Notes: generated by a model from the letters alone, not told the origin. A DNA stretch of 64,000 bases from Glaciecola sp047250385 (GCF_047250385.1 NZ_JBLBVM010000048.1:78168-142167); one strand, 5' to 3'; counted from the stretch's first letter, positions 17,614 to 27,793 are shown. Numbers and translations are program-made.

Positions 17614-18248
17614 AGCAAGTCACCCGCGACCAAGGGGACGAAGCGCACTGATTCAATCGTTTCCTCAATGAATTCCTCGCCTTGGCGGTCAATACATTTC
17701 AGACTTTGCTGCGCATCACCCACTGGTATAATAAGGCGACCACCGTCATTCAATTGCTCAAGTAAGGCTTGGGGTAGTTGTGCAGCTGCCGCGGTAACAA
17801 TGATGCCATCAAAAGGCCCTTTGCTGTTCCAACCCTGCCAACCATCTCCGTGCTTCATTGAAATATTATGCAGGTCGAGTTGATTCATGCGACGTTTCGC
17901 TTGGAATTGCAAAGCCTTGATTCGTTCGACAGAGAATATTTGGGAAAAGATACCTGCTAGAATTGCTGTCTGATAACCAGAGCCTGTGCCAATTTCAAGA
18001 ATTTTCTTTGGTGGTACTGGCGCGCTCAATAACAACTCCGTCATTTTCGCGACGATATAAGGTTGTGAAATTGTCTGACCTTGGCCGATGGGTAAGGCTG
18101 TATTTTGATAAGCCTTATGTTTCAACGCATCAGGGATAAATATTTCGCGAGGTGTGTTAGCAATGGCAGTAAGTACCCTATTGTCCTTTACACCTTCTTG
18201 TTCTAACAATTGCGCGAGCTGCATACCCTTGCGTGATGATATAGCCAT
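17610..18248 (-). CDS. pcm: Protein-L-isoaspartate O-methyltransferase
   Basis: A 212-residue SAM-dependent methyltransferase that starts repair of isoaspartyl residues in aged proteins. Visible signatures are LPIGQGQTISQPYIVA in the substrate region, the SAM-binding motif I LEIGTGSGYQTAIL, and DGIIVTAAA later. Gene order surE-pcm with rpoS nearby matches other gammaproteobacteria, consistent with stationary-phase survival roles. The surE stop lies 8 bp upstream of its start. Confidence 0.95.
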   Translation of the reverse strand: MAISSRKGMQLAQLLEQEGVKDNRVLTAIANTPREIFIPDALKHKAYQNTALPIGQGQTISQPYIVAKMTELLLSAPVPPKKILEIGTGSGYQTAILAGIFSQIFSVERIKALQFQAKRRMNQLDLHNISMKHGDGWQGWNSKGPFDGIIVTAAAAQLPQALLEQLNDGGRLIIPVGDAQQSLKCIDRQGEEFIEETIESVRFVPLVAGDLL

Positions 18249-18256
18249 GTCTTTTC

Positions 18257-19015
18257 CTAATTATTTGTGACTTTGGTGTTTAACCAAGTATTCATTTTGC
18301 TGACTTTTTGATGCACTGTCATATCCACAGACATGGGGGTTACCGAGCAATAACCTTTATTGACGGCATCGAAGTCTGTACCTTCACCTGCGTCTTGTTC
18401 ATTGCCTAATTTGCCATACCAATAAATTGTATTGCCGAAAGGGTCTTCACTTTCAACCATCGTTTCAGCACGATGACGCTTACCGAGCCTAGTCGCTACT
18501 ATGCCTTTTATATCTTCATAAGGAATAGCAGGCACATTTATATTCAAAATTTCGTTCTGCTGTAGCGGATGCGATGCTAATCGTCGAATAATGTCACAAG
18601 TGATTTTTGCAGCGGATGCGAAATGATCCTCGGTTTTGCTACATAAAGAAACGGCGATGGCGGGTAAGCCGACATGACGACCTTCTAAGGCCGCAGCAAC
18701 CGTTCCAGAATAGATAGTGTCATCCCCTAAATTGGCACCATGATTAATACCAGAAACCACTAAATCAGGTTCGTTCGTCATAAACTTATTGATCCCTAAC
18801 TGCACACAATCTGAAGGTGTTCCATTCAGCGAGTAAAAGCCATTTGGCATTTCCTCTATTCTCAAAGGTGTGCGTAAGGACAATGCATTACTCATTCCAC
18901 TGCAGTTGCGATCGGGGGCAATGACAGTGACCTCGTGTTCCTTCGACAAGTGCTCATACAGCACTGCAATGCCTTTTGCATTGACACCATCATCATTGCT
19001 TAGCAATATATTCAT
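18257..19015 (-). CDS. surE: 5'/3'-nucleotidase SurE
   Basis: A 252-residue SurE phosphatase acting on nucleoside monophosphates and short polyphosphates. The metal site is at the N-terminus (MNILLSNDDGVNAKGI, Asp8 and Asp9), followed by NCSGMSNALSL and SGINHGANLGDDTIYSGTV. Length agrees with the family. It lies 30 bp after truD, on the same strand and probably the same transcript as truD, ispF and ispD. Confidence 0.95.
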   Translation of the reverse strand: MNILLSNDDGVNAKGIAVLYEHLSKEHEVTVIAPDRNCSGMSNALSLRTPLRIEEMPNGFYSLNGTPSDCVQLGINKFMTNEPDLVVSGINHGANLGDDTIYSGTVAAALEGRHVGLPAIAVSLCSKTEDHFASAAKITCDIIRRLASHPLQQNEILNINVPAIPYEDIKGIVATRLGKRHRAETMVESEDPFGNTIYWYGKLGNEQDAGEGTDFDAVNKGYCSVTPMSVDMTVHQKVSKMNTWLNTKVTNN

Positions 19016-19045
19016 TTGAAAGTTGCCTGTAAATTTTTAGTCTGT

Positions 19046-20149
19046 TTATACATCTAATAACTCCCTGACAATTGAAGTTGCGAAGCAACCAGCGGGGAGT
19101 GAAAACTGCATTTTTAAGTGTTTATTTTCTATTTGCCAAGTGAAATCTTGCGGCACAATTCGAATGGCTCTTCTTTCTTGTTTGAGGCCGAGTGAGTTGA
19201 GCGTTCGAATGATTTCAGGAAACTGCTTTACACAGTCAACTTCAAGAGCCTTCGCCGCTTTGTCCGAGTGCAGTTTGCCATCGCCCCACAAGGGTGCAGT
19301 GATGTTGATATCATTTTCGGACAAGCGTTCTATTATTTTCTCTTTTTCTGCGTCATCGTTAAAGACGAAAAAGCTATTTGAACCGCTTAGTTGCATAGCG
19401 TCGCCCAATAAAGGCTGCAGAAAACAGTCTCGCTCGATGCGTTCATGAATAACCTGATTAAATAGCCAACTTCGCAATGCAGAAATTGCCATCGAGCGCT
19501 TATTGCGATTACGTATTGCTTCGCCCGCAACTAACTTTTCGGCTAAGGCTAAATTGCCTCCTTGCACGACCTTGTTATCAGGAGCGGCTTCATTCGATTC
19601 CGTCGGTGTTATTCTCATTTCACCAAAGCGTTGGCTACCATAATAATTTGGGGCACCATGCTGCTTGATAAGCGCTAGCCGTTCTTCTAAGGCTTGAATA
19701 TTGAACTCTGTTTTCTCATCATCATTTGCTGTCAAATTGCGTAAGGTGAGCTCGAATCTATTGCCTTTCAACACACCTACTCTGAGCTTGCGATCATTAC
19801 GAGCGACTTTTAGAATTTTAGCACCTTCTAGGTCAAACTCATCCCAATTCGGCTCTTGTTTATTTGCAATGTGCACACCAAACCACTGGCGAGTCAGGGC
19901 AAATTTATCTTTGCGTCCGGCGTAAGTGATATCGCGCAAGTGCAAGTTACTGAACTTAGCGAGTGATTCAGCAACAAACGCGGTATTTAAGTTGGTTTTT
20001 TCTAGCCACAAAAAAATATGCTCGCCTTCACCACTAGGCTCGAAGCCAAGTTGTTCTTCAACAATGAAGTCGTGCATTTCTTGCTTTAGAGTGGCGCTGC
20101 CAAGAGCGTCACCATATAACCTTGACCAATGTGAAACAGATAATGACAT
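19046..20149 (-). CDS. truD: tRNA pseudouridine(13) synthase TruD
   Basis: A 367-residue enzyme that makes pseudouridine at position 13 of tRNA-Glu. The catalytic aspartate is in the motif TYAGRKDKFALTRQ (Asp81, next to E. coli's Asp80), and PNYYGSQRFG is the other TruD signature. The frame can start at a TTG at 20173, inside ispF, but the ATG at 20149 just after the ispF stop fits the family better. The ribosome site is weak, so coupling to ispF translation is likely. Confidence 0.92.
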   Translation of the reverse strand: MSLSVSHWSRLYGDALGSATLKQEMHDFIVEEQLGFEPSGEGEHIFLWLEKTNLNTAFVAESLAKFSNLHLRDITYAGRKDKFALTRQWFGVHIANKQEPNWDEFDLEGAKILKVARNDRKLRVGVLKGNRFELTLRNLTANDDEKTEFNIQALEERLALIKQHGAPNYYGSQRFGEMRITPTESNEAAPDNKVVQGGNLALAEKLVAGEAIRNRNKRSMAISALRSWLFNQVIHERIERDCFLQPLLGDAMQLSGSNSFFVFNDDAEKEKIIERLSENDINITAPLWGDGKLHSDKAAKALEVDCVKQFPEIIRTLNSLGLKQERRAIRIVPQDFTWQIENKHLKMQFSLPAGCFATSIVRELLDV

Positions 20150-20157
20150 GTAATTAT

Positions 20158-20637
20158 CTATCTTCGCGGACAAATGAGGACGACTGCGTGACAGGCAATG
20201 CCTTCTTCACGTCCAACAAAACCAAGTCCTTCAGTTGTCGTTGCTTTGATACTGATATCTTTCACTGATACGCCCATTGCGTCGGAAATCGCTTCTCGCA
20301 TAAAAGTAATATGCGGTGCCATTTTGGGCGCTTGAGCTTCAATCGTAATATCAGCATTACTTAGCATATAGCCAAGATCCTGAATGCGTTGATAAACTTG
20401 TCGCAGCAATTCGATACTACTGATGTTTTCATAAGCTTTGTCGCTATCTGGGAAATGATGACCAATATCACCCAATGCTAAGGAACCAAGCAGTGCATCA
20501 CAAAGTGCATGCAAGGCGACATCACCATCGGAGTGAGCAATTAAACCGCGCTCATGAGCAATACAAATACCACCTATGGTAATTGGGCCCATACCACCAA
20601 ATTTGTGTACATCGTAACCATGGCCTATACGGAACAT
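20158..20637 (-). CDS. ispF: 2-C-methyl-D-erythritol 2,4-cyclodiphosphate synthase
   Basis: A 159-residue MEP-pathway enzyme that cyclises the CDP-ME 2-phosphate with release of CMP. The zinc site appears as GHGYDVHKFG (Asp9, His11) with a third ligand His in GLIAHSDGDV; DIGHHFPDSD and ATTTEGLGFVGREEGIA are the remaining family motifs. It lies 11 bp after ispD in the usual order and feeds isoprenoid synthesis, including the substrate chain for IspB. Confidence 0.96.
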   Translation of the reverse strand: MFRIGHGYDVHKFGGMGPITIGGICIAHERGLIAHSDGDVALHALCDALLGSLALGDIGHHFPDSDKAYENISSIELLRQVYQRIQDLGYMLSNADITIEAQAPKMAPHITFMREAISDAMGVSVKDISIKATTTEGLGFVGREEGIACHAVVLICPRR

Positions 20638-20648
20638 AGAGAGTCTCC

Positions 20649-21383
20649 TTACTTATTATTGTTTGTGGATACAGTGTTCAAGTAAAACGAGGCGAGTGAG
20701 AGATCACTCGGACGCGTAATTTTTATATTCGTGCTGCGACCTTCAACGAGTTTGATATTTGCATTGCAATGCTCCATCGCAGACGCTTCATCAGTAATTT
20801 TCACCTCGTCATGCCGTGCCAACCGAATTGCGTCAATTAGCTTTGCAAGTGGAAAAAACTGCGGTGTTTGCGCTTGCCATAGTTGTGAACGGTCGATAGT
20901 TTCTTGTATTGTCGCGACTTCGTCGTTCGACTTGCTGTTTGCTTTCTTAATCGTATCGGCAACGGGAACAGCTAAAATAGCACCTTCACAGGTGTTGGCG
21001 CTCGCGAGTAAATCATCGATTTCTGGATGAGTCAGGCAAGGGCGAGCAGCGTCGTGCACTAAAACCCAAGTGCTTTCATCCGTACTATATTTGGTATGAC
21101 AATGCCGCAAACCACTGAGGACTGAATCGACGCGTTCGTCACCGCCAATTACCTTATCGATCTGAGGGTGTTGTGAAACTTGCAGGGTGTCGAAAATGGC
21201 ATCATTTGGATGTAAGACAACAACGATACGTTTAATTTGAGGATGAGAAAGCAAAGCATCAAGCGTATGCTCGATAACTGTGTGGCTACCAATTTTTAGA
21301 TATTGTTTCGCCACCGAAGACTTCATTCTGCTACCAATACCGGCGGCAGGTACAACGGCTAAAAATGTGTTTACTGCTGTCAA
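20649..21383 (-). CDS. ispD: 2-C-methyl-D-erythritol 4-phosphate cytidylyltransferase
   Basis: A 244-residue nucleotidyltransferase that transfers CMP from CTP to methylerythritol phosphate, the third step of the MEP pathway. The CTP-binding loop VPAAGIGSRM and the lysine of SVAKQYLKIG are at the N-terminus; VHDAARPCL and ITDEASAME are the other signatures. It starts 5 bp after the ftsB stop, so ftsB-ispD-ispF-truD is one compact run. Confidence 0.95.
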   Translation of the reverse strand: MTAVNTFLAVVPAAGIGSRMKSSVAKQYLKIGSHTVIEHTLDALLSHPQIKRIVVVLHPNDAIFDTLQVSQHPQIDKVIGGDERVDSVLSGLRHCHTKYSTDESTWVLVHDAARPCLTHPEIDDLLASANTCEGAILAVPVADTIKKANSKSNDEVATIQETIDRSQLWQAQTPQFFPLAKLIDAIRLARHDEVKITDEASAMEHCNANIKLVEGRSTNIKITRPSDLSLASFYLNTVSTNNNK

Positions 21384-21388
21384 AATTA

Positions 21389-21673
21389 CTACTCTTGAGG
21401 CAAAATTCGGTAAAAAGTTTCGCCTTCTTTAATCAGACCTAGTTCGTTGCGTGCTCTTTCTTCAATGGACTCTAAGCCTAATTGAAGGTCACTGATATCA
21501 GCTTTTAAAAGTGCATTCCGTTGTTTTAGATTTGCGTTCTGCTTTTGCAGTTCTTCTACTTCTGACTTCATCAGTTTGTAGTCGGCAATGCTATTCTTGC
21601 CGAACCAAAGACGAGCCTGCAACAAGCCTAGCAGGGCAATCAATATGACGAGTATCCATCTATTGCGCATCAC
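21389..21673 (-). CDS. ftsB: Cell division protein FtsB
   Basis: A 94-residue single-pass protein: a short cytoplasmic start, a membrane helix (about residues 5-22), then a coiled coil rich in Leu, Lys and Glu (EVEELQKQNANLKQRNALL) and a periplasmic tail ending in ERARNELGLIKEGETFYR. FtsB joins FtsL and FtsQ at the septum and helps activate septal peptidoglycan synthesis. Its place before ispD is conserved. Confidence 0.93.
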   Translation of the reverse strand: MMRNRWILVILIALLGLLQARLWFGKNSIADYKLMKSEVEELQKQNANLKQRNALLKADISDLQLGLESIEERARNELGLIKEGETFYRILPQE

Positions 21674-21695
21674 TCATTCCTTAGTGGTTTAGGTG

Positions 21696-23462
21696 TTAAT
21701 CGTTACCAAACAATTTGTCGCCAAGTTTATCGAGTAACTTATCTTTATTTTTGTCTAACGCATTGCTCATTTGTGATTTTAATAGCTCATTGATGCTATC
21801 TGTATCACCTTGAGCGGCAGCTAACAGTGTCTCAACGGCCTTCAACTCTTGACTCGACTGTCCAAGTTGTTCAGCCGCTTTTGCATTCAATTTGCTTTTC
21901 AGCTCACCTAGTTTACCAGAACTATTGCCAGTCAAGCCACTAGAAAGGGCTTGAAGCATTTTTTTATCTAAATCTGATTTTACTTTAATTGAAGGGCTTG
22001 TAAGACTGCCGGAAAAGTCAGTATTCAGCTTAAGCTCAGTGAGACCCGAAATCACTTCCGCCATGGCGCTGGTAAGGTCGTTTTTGCCACTCGCTTTTAA
22101 GTTTAGAGCGCTGAGGTCAAATACCGATGAACCCGATACTTTACCATCAACCACTTTTAAACCGCCCTTACTTGCTAGTAAACCTGACTCAAGTAAGGCA
22201 TTAAGTTTTTGTTTGGATTCTTCAGGTACCAGCTCGACCGCATTTAAAACAAGACCTTTTATGTCCCAATCTTGATTTGAATTCACCTTACCTTGGATAA
22301 TTTCAAAGCTACCTTTGAGGTCGATGTTGTTCCAATTATTAGCTTTACTCGAATTCACCAAGAAGGTTGTCGGATTGCCAACAAGTGCATGTTGGTCGGT
22401 GATGTTTTGCCATGCTGTCTCTATTTGTTCATCTTGCCATTTAATATTGACCGCTGCTTTCTTTATCCAAACATTCGGCAAACCGTCATCAGCAACAACT
22501 TCTTCTTCATTTTTTACCGCTTCGCTGTTACCTGACAACATATCCATTGCCACAAGAAGGCCCTTTGTATACATTTTGGCTTTCTCGCCGAAAAGATGCT
22601 GAGTGACTTGACCAATAGCGCCTTCATCACCGGCAACAAGACCTTTTAATAATGCATAATCTTCTTGCGGTGCGCTTTTCAATGCCGCGACAGAGCTAGC
22701 AGATGCTGCCTTGGCTTCCTTAGCTAAGTCAACAAACTCACTGATATTCGCTTTATCTTTGCTAATTGAGTCTTTGATTTCATCAAACTCTTTTTTGGCG
22801 GCAGCTAATTCTATTGGATTTTTATAGTCCTTTTCCTTTAAAGCGGCCAAACGATTTTTGTACTCAGTTAATTTTTCTTTGCTTGGTAGTGCCGCATATT
22901 TTTCTTGAATCGGTTGCTTGTATTTCGTGACAACTTCTTGTGCTTGAGCAACAGCTGCCGTTGTTTTTAATGGCGATTTTTCAAGAAGTTCATCAACACT
23001 AGGTAAATCCTCTAATGTCGGAAATGCGAAACTCGAAGCTTGAGCATCGGGTTGAACATAAACTTCGCCCGCAGCGCTTCGCTTGGTGTCAAACTCAAGG
23101 TCTTGAATAAGGAGTTCATTCACTATCAGCTTTTTGTTTAACAGAGGCATCAAATCGACGTCAGCGGATACTTTTGCCACTTCAACTTTATTGCGAATCG
23201 GGTTTGCGCTATCTGTTGCTTGCAGGTGTGTTAATGAGAGACCGAATGGAAACAAGGTATGGCTCACTTCTTCTATGTTCACTTCTGCCCCTGATGCATC
23301 ACCTAATGCGTCTTGTGCTAAACTTTTCAAAAGGGTATCAGCGAATAAAAAATAAAGTATTATAATTGTCGCAATAAAGCCTACTGGCACCGAGAGCCAA
23401 AGAGACACTTTACCTTGTTGCAGTGATGTTGATGAACTTGAATAAAAACCATGCCTGTACAT
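21696..23462 (-). CDS. TIGR03545-type AsmA-like membrane-anchored protein
   Basis: A 588-residue protein with one membrane helix (about residues 20-43) and a large periplasmic part. The first section (ADSANPIRNKVEVAKVSADVDLMPLLNKKL and onward) resembles AsmA-type repeats; the middle is a Lys/Glu-rich helical or coiled-coil region with KYKQPIQEKYAALPSKEKL; the rest is beta-rich. This is the pattern of the TIGR03545 family, which is often found in marine gammaproteobacteria and has no proven function. A role in envelope lipid traffic is only an inference from AsmA resemblance. It lies 22 bp upstream of ftsB on the same strand. Confidence 0.75.
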   Translation of the reverse strand: MYRHGFYSSSSTSLQQGKVSLWLSVPVGFIATIIILYFLFADTLLKSLAQDALGDASGAEVNIEEVSHTLFPFGLSLTHLQATDSANPIRNKVEVAKVSADVDLMPLLNKKLIVNELLIQDLEFDTKRSAAGEVYVQPDAQASSFAFPTLEDLPSVDELLEKSPLKTTAAVAQAQEVVTKYKQPIQEKYAALPSKEKLTEYKNRLAALKEKDYKNPIELAAAKKEFDEIKDSISKDKANISEFVDLAKEAKAASASSVAALKSAPQEDYALLKGLVAGDEGAIGQVTQHLFGEKAKMYTKGLLVAMDMLSGNSEAVKNEEEVVADDGLPNVWIKKAAVNIKWQDEQIETAWQNITDQHALVGNPTTFLVNSSKANNWNNIDLKGSFEIIQGKVNSNQDWDIKGLVLNAVELVPEESKQKLNALLESGLLASKGGLKVVDGKVSGSSVFDLSALNLKASGKNDLTSAMAEVISGLTELKLNTDFSGSLTSPSIKVKSDLDKKMLQALSSGLTGNSSGKLGELKSKLNAKAAEQLGQSSQELKAVETLLAAAQGDTDSINELLKSQMSNALDKNKDKLLDKLGDKLFGND

Positions 23463-23804
23463 ATAAAAATCCTTATCTGCGCTAATGATTGAATACCGTC
23501 GCGGATCAAAAAATGCTCGATATTAGGGAGCCTTGGATAATGAAGATAAGGCTACCTGTATTTCGTAAAACTCAATCATAGCTGATTAGTGCAAAACTAC
23601 CAATGAAAACGCGGATTTGTTTGCTGTTTTTTAACAAATTTATTGAGCATAAAAGCGTGCATAAAACATTGTATATAAAGGTCTTTGAAGAGGTTTACAA
23701 AAATAGCACACTTTTTTTGCTTACAAAGGTAGTTTTTCGATGCATTTAAGCTTATCGTACGCAAACTTTTAGGGTGCCTAATTGGCGCAATTTAAACGCA
23801 CGGT
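23463..23804. other. Divergent promoter gap before putA
   Basis: This 342-bp AT-rich gap separates the minus-strand TIGR03545-type gene from putA. It must carry promoters for both directions, but I see no convincing operator, riboswitch or small gene. Confidence 0.5.
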
Positions 23805-23846
23805 ATGAGCGTAAAAAGCAGTGCAATAACAATCATGAGGCGAACA

Positions 23847-26800
23847 ATGTTAGTGAACAATAGTATCAATAATTCTTGTCCTATACGTCAGAAGATACGT
23901 GAGTTTTATCGTATTAGTGAGTCTGAAGCTATTGATCATATTTTGCCCGAGGCCGAAGTGAACATGGCCGCTCGTTCACGCGCATGGGAACGAGCTCGAA
24001 CGATGGTTTTGCAAATTCGCCGTGAACAAGAAGGTCATGGTGGCGTTGATGCCCTATTAAATGAATTTTCTTTATCTACCGCCGAAGGTATTGTTTTGAT
24101 GTGTTTGGCAGAAGCTTTATTACGAGTGCCAGATAAACATACTCAAGAAGAACTTATTCGCGACAAACTTTCAAAAGGTGAGTGGACTCCTCATTTAGGA
24201 AATAGTGACTCATTGTTTGTAAATGCTTCAGCCTGGGGCCTTTTGTTCACCGGCAATATGGTCAACTATGCCGACAAACGTAAGTCTGAACAATTTGGTT
24301 TATTGAAAAAAACCATGGGCAGATTAGGTGAACCTGTTATTCGACGCGCAATGAAAATAGCGATGAAAGTGATGGGGCGCCAATTCGTGATGGGCGAGTC
24401 GATTGAAGACGCGGTTGAACGAGCTGCCACTAAAGAAACTCAAGGCTACGTTTATTCCTACGACATGCTCGGAGAAGGCGCTAGAACTAGCCGTGATGCA
24501 GAGCGTTACTACCAAAGCTACGTAAAGGCGATTGAAGTTATAGGTAAAGCGGCAAATGGACGAGGCCCTCGTAAGAGTCCTGGTATTTCCGTGAAGCTTT
24601 CGGCTATTCACCCGCGTTATGATTTTGCGAAATATGATCGCGTGATGGAAGAAATCCCAGCCAAATTAAAAGCCCTTTGCCTAATGGCTAAGAAATACGA
24701 TATTGGTTTGACGGTGGATGCTGAGGAATCAGAGCGTTTAGATATCTCCCTCGATATCATTGAAAAAGTATTTAGTGATCCTGAACTTGATGGCTGGGAT
24801 GGTTTTGGCCTAGCGGTTCAGTCGTATCAAAAGCGCGCAATTTTTGTCATTGAATGGCTGCGTCAATTGAGCCTTGAAGTGGGCAGAAAAATGATGGTTC
24901 GCTTAGTGAAAGGTGCCTATTGGGATACTGAAATTAAACACACTCAACAAGGTGGTTTTGATGACTTCCCTGTATTTACACGCAAAACCTCAACAGACGT
25001 TTCATATCATGCCTGTGCAAATAGATTATTAGCTTATCGTGACAGTATTTATCCTCAGTTTGCCACGCACAACGCGTATTCAGCCTCGGTCATTATCGAG
25101 CTTGCCGGTGATGATAAAGAAGGTTTTGAATTCCAATGTCTACACGGCATGGGTGATTCTTTATATGACCAAGTAGTAACGAAAGACAATATTCAATGTC
25201 GAGTTTACGCGCCAGTAGGTGTACATGAAGATTTGCTCGCTTACCTGGTTCGCCGCTTATTAGAAAACGGTGCCAACTCATCATTTGTCAACGCGATAGT
25301 TGATGACACGCAACCGGTCGAGTCTTTGCTCGAAGATCCTGTCGAGCGCACGCAAAGATTACAAGTGCGTGAGAACAAGCAAATCGCCATGCCGGTTGAT
25401 TTGTATGCGCCGGATAGAGCCAATTCACGTGGGATTGATATTTACGACGTAAACGCTACTCAAGATTTATCCATGAGATTAGACAAGTGGTTTGAAGGTC
25501 ACATCAAAGCATTGGAAAATGTGAAAGAGGCTGATGGACAAATTATCGTTCGAAACCCCGCTCGACTCAGTGAAATCGTGGGCACACATAAAGTGCACAG
25601 CAAAGAAGAAATGTTGGCTATGCTCGATCGTACAACGGAAGCGGCCAAAGTATGGTCACAACAATCTGTTGACGATCGAGCAGGATTGTTGATGCGCACC
25701 GCAGACATTCTTGAACGGCATATGGACGAGTTAATTGGCCTATGTATTAAAGAGGCTGGAAAGATTACTGTCGATAGCATTGATGAAGTGCGTGAAGCCG
25801 TTGATTTCTGTCGCTACTATGCAGTTGAAGCTAAGCGCCTCGATCCAGAGAACAGACTTCAAGCACGTGGGGTTGTGTTATGTATTAGCCCTTGGAACTT
25901 CCCTCTCGCTATTTTCTTAGGACAAATAGCTGCCGCACTTGTTGCGGGCAATACGGTCATTGCTAAGCCAGCAGAGCAAACCAGTTTAATTGCTAAACGA
26001 GCATTGGAATTGATGACCTCAGTAGGTTTACCTGAAGATGCGGTAAACCTTGTCATAGCAAGAGGCCCTGACGTCGGTGATGTATTACTTCCTGACGAGC
26101 GTATTCAAGGTGTCATGTTTACTGGCTCAACGCAAACCGGTACTTTGATATCACAATTATTAGCAGCTCGTGGTACTGAGCAAGTGCCTTTGATCGCTGA
26201 AACGGGTGGTCAGAACTGCATGATTGTGGACTCAACCGCATTGCCTGAACAGGTTGTAGATGATGTTGTTGCTTCAGGATTTCAAAGTGCAGGTCAGCGT
26301 TGCTCCGCTTTACGCGTTTTATTTGTGCAAGAAGACATTGCTGATGACGTTAGTGACATGATTGTTGGTGCGATGAAGGAGTTGTCACTAGGTGACCCGT
26401 CTTTGCTATCAACTGATATTGGTCCAGTTATTGATCAGCGTGCGCTTAAAACACTTACTGATCATGTTGAATACATGAAGGGAAAAGGCAAGTTGCTTTA
26501 TAAGTGCGAGCTGCCTAAAGAAAACGATGGTACCTTCTTCGCGCCACACTTCTTCGAGATTGATAACATCAACGTACTGGAAAAAGAAGTATTTGGTCCC
26601 TGCGTGCATTTAGTTCGCTTCAAAGGCAAAGAAATCGATAAAGTCATTGAACAAATCAACAGCACTGGTTTTGGTTTAACGATGGGTATTCATTCTCGCA
26701 TCGAAGAGCGTGCATATGAGTTAGCGCGACTATCAAGAGCGGGTAACGTCTATATCAATCGCAACATGATTGGCGCTATCGTAGGTGTTCAGCCCTTCGG

Positions 26801-27650
26801 TGGTAGAGGCCTCTCAGGAACGGGTCCTAAAGCGGGCGGTCCAAACTACTTGCCTCGTTTAATGAAAGAGAAAGCGACGCCGAAGTTTTCATCTCAAGTG
26901 AATAAGTTTACCGACGACAAAGCTATCCAAAGTGATGAAGTTGCGTTTGAGCAGGCTAATGGACTTATGGCATCTGCAATGTCGGTGGAAAATAAGTGGC
27001 GCTTAACGCCTTTGAATGACCGCATTTCGTTTGTTCGCCAATTACTGGCTAAAATCGCAACAGTCGAGATAGTTGAAGAATTGGCAGACGACTTGAATAA
27101 GACTTTAGCGTCGGCTCGTACTCAGCTAATTGCGATCGAGAGAAGATTACGCGCACCGACGAAATTGCCTGGGCCAACAGGTGAATCAAATACCTTACAT
27201 CTTGAGCCTAGAGGTGTCTTGGTCTGTTTCGCAGATAAAGATGTGACCTTTGAGTATTGGGTACTGTCGATTGTGACTGCTTTGGCTACAGGTAATACAG
27301 TCATTTCAGTTGTCTCTGATTTATTTTATGAAGAGGCGTTGACCTTTAAGGACAAACTAGCCAGCACTGGCGCGCCAAATACCGTCTTCCAAGTAGCGAA
27401 TTTACGCCACCTTGAAGCTTTGCTCATGAATAAAAGTTTGGCCGGTGTTGTTGTCGATAGTAGTACAGATCGAAGCGCTTACATTTCAGCGAAGTTAGCT
27501 GAGAGAGAAGGTGCAATATTACCGGTGATCACAGCGGAGTATAACGACAACTTGATACAGCGCTTAGTCACGGAAAAAACCATCAGTGTTGATACTACTG
27601 CGTCTGGTGGTAATACTTCGTTAATGACCTTGATTGAAGATGACGAGTAG
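23847..27650 (+). CDS. putA: Bifunctional proline dehydrogenase / P5C dehydrogenase PutA
   Basis: Oxidises proline to glutamate in two steps. The proline dehydrogenase barrel carries SVKLSAIHPRYDFA, LTVDAEESERLD and KGAYWDTEIK. The aldehyde dehydrogenase part shows ISPWNFPLAIFLGQIAAAL, GNTVIAKPAEQT, FTGSTQTG, catalytic Glu in IAETGGQN and catalytic Cys in SAGQRCSALR. A further aldehyde-dehydrogenase-like C-terminal domain follows. The ribbon-helix-helix DNA-binding domain of E. coli-type PutA is absent, so it should not repress its own gene. The frame opens at 23805; I prefer the ATG at 23847, which has GAGGCG upstream (1267 residues). Confidence 0.93.
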   Translation: MLVNNSINNSCPIRQKIREFYRISESEAIDHILPEAEVNMAARSRAWERARTMVLQIRREQEGHGGVDALLNEFSLSTAEGIVLMCLAEALLRVPDKHTQEELIRDKLSKGEWTPHLGNSDSLFVNASAWGLLFTGNMVNYADKRKSEQFGLLKKTMGRLGEPVIRRAMKIAMKVMGRQFVMGESIEDAVERAATKETQGYVYSYDMLGEGARTSRDAERYYQSYVKAIEVIGKAANGRGPRKSPGISVKLSAIHPRYDFAKYDRVMEEIPAKLKALCLMAKKYDIGLTVDAEESERLDISLDIIEKVFSDPELDGWDGFGLAVQSYQKRAIFVIEWLRQLSLEVGRKMMVRLVKGAYWDTEIKHTQQGGFDDFPVFTRKTSTDVSYHACANRLLAYRDSIYPQFATHNAYSASVIIELAGDDKEGFEFQCLHGMGDSLYDQVVTKDNIQCRVYAPVGVHEDLLAYLVRRLLENGANSSFVNAIVDDTQPVESLLEDPVERTQRLQVRENKQIAMPVDLYAPDRANSRGIDIYDVNATQDLSMRLDKWFEGHIKALENVKEADGQIIVRNPARLSEIVGTHKVHSKEEMLAMLDRTTEAAKVWSQQSVDDRAGLLMRTADILERHMDELIGLCIKEAGKITVDSIDEVREAVDFCRYYAVEAKRLDPENRLQARGVVLCISPWNFPLAIFLGQIAAALVAGNTVIAKPAEQTSLIAKRALELMTSVGLPEDAVNLVIARGPDVGDVLLPDERIQGVMFTGSTQTGTLISQLLAARGTEQVPLIAETGGQNCMIVDSTALPEQVVDDVVASGFQSAGQRCSALRVLFVQEDIADDVSDMIVGAMKELSLGDPSLLSTDIGPVIDQRALKTLTDHVEYMKGKGKLLYKCELPKENDGTFFAPHFFEIDNINVLEKEVFGPCVHLVRFKGKEIDKVIEQINSTGFGLTMGIHSRIEERAYELARLSRAGNVYINRNMIGAIVGVQPFGGRGLSGTGPKAGGPNYLPRLMKEKATPKFSSQVNKFTDDKAIQSDEVAFEQANGLMASAMSVENKWRLTPLNDRISFVRQLLAKIATVEIVEELADDLNKTLASARTQLIAIERRLRAPTKLPGPTGESNTLHLEPRGVLVCFADKDVTFEYWVLSIVTALATGNTVISVVSDLFYEEALTFKDKLASTGAPNTVFQVANLRHLEALLMNKSLAGVVVDSSTDRSAYISAKLAEREGAILPVITAEYNDNLIQRLVTEKTISVDTTASGGNTSLMTLIEDDE

Positions 27651-27666
27651 CAAGTAAAGAGAAATA

Positions 27667-27700
27667 TGGAGTAGGTGACGCCTGCTCCATCATTTGATTA
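27667..27700 (+). terminator. Weak putA terminator
   Basis: TGGAGTAGG (27667-27675) pairs with CCTGCTCCA (27681-27689) with one T-G wobble and a 5-base loop. The following sequence (TCATTTGATT) is only weakly T-rich. Confidence 0.4.
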
Positions 27701-27793
27701 TAGGTTTGAAAGCTGAACTTAGACTATTCTGCTTGCTGATAATGTCACTAAGCACAAGCATTCTCACGGCAGTTGTTTATCAATTAACGCGAG

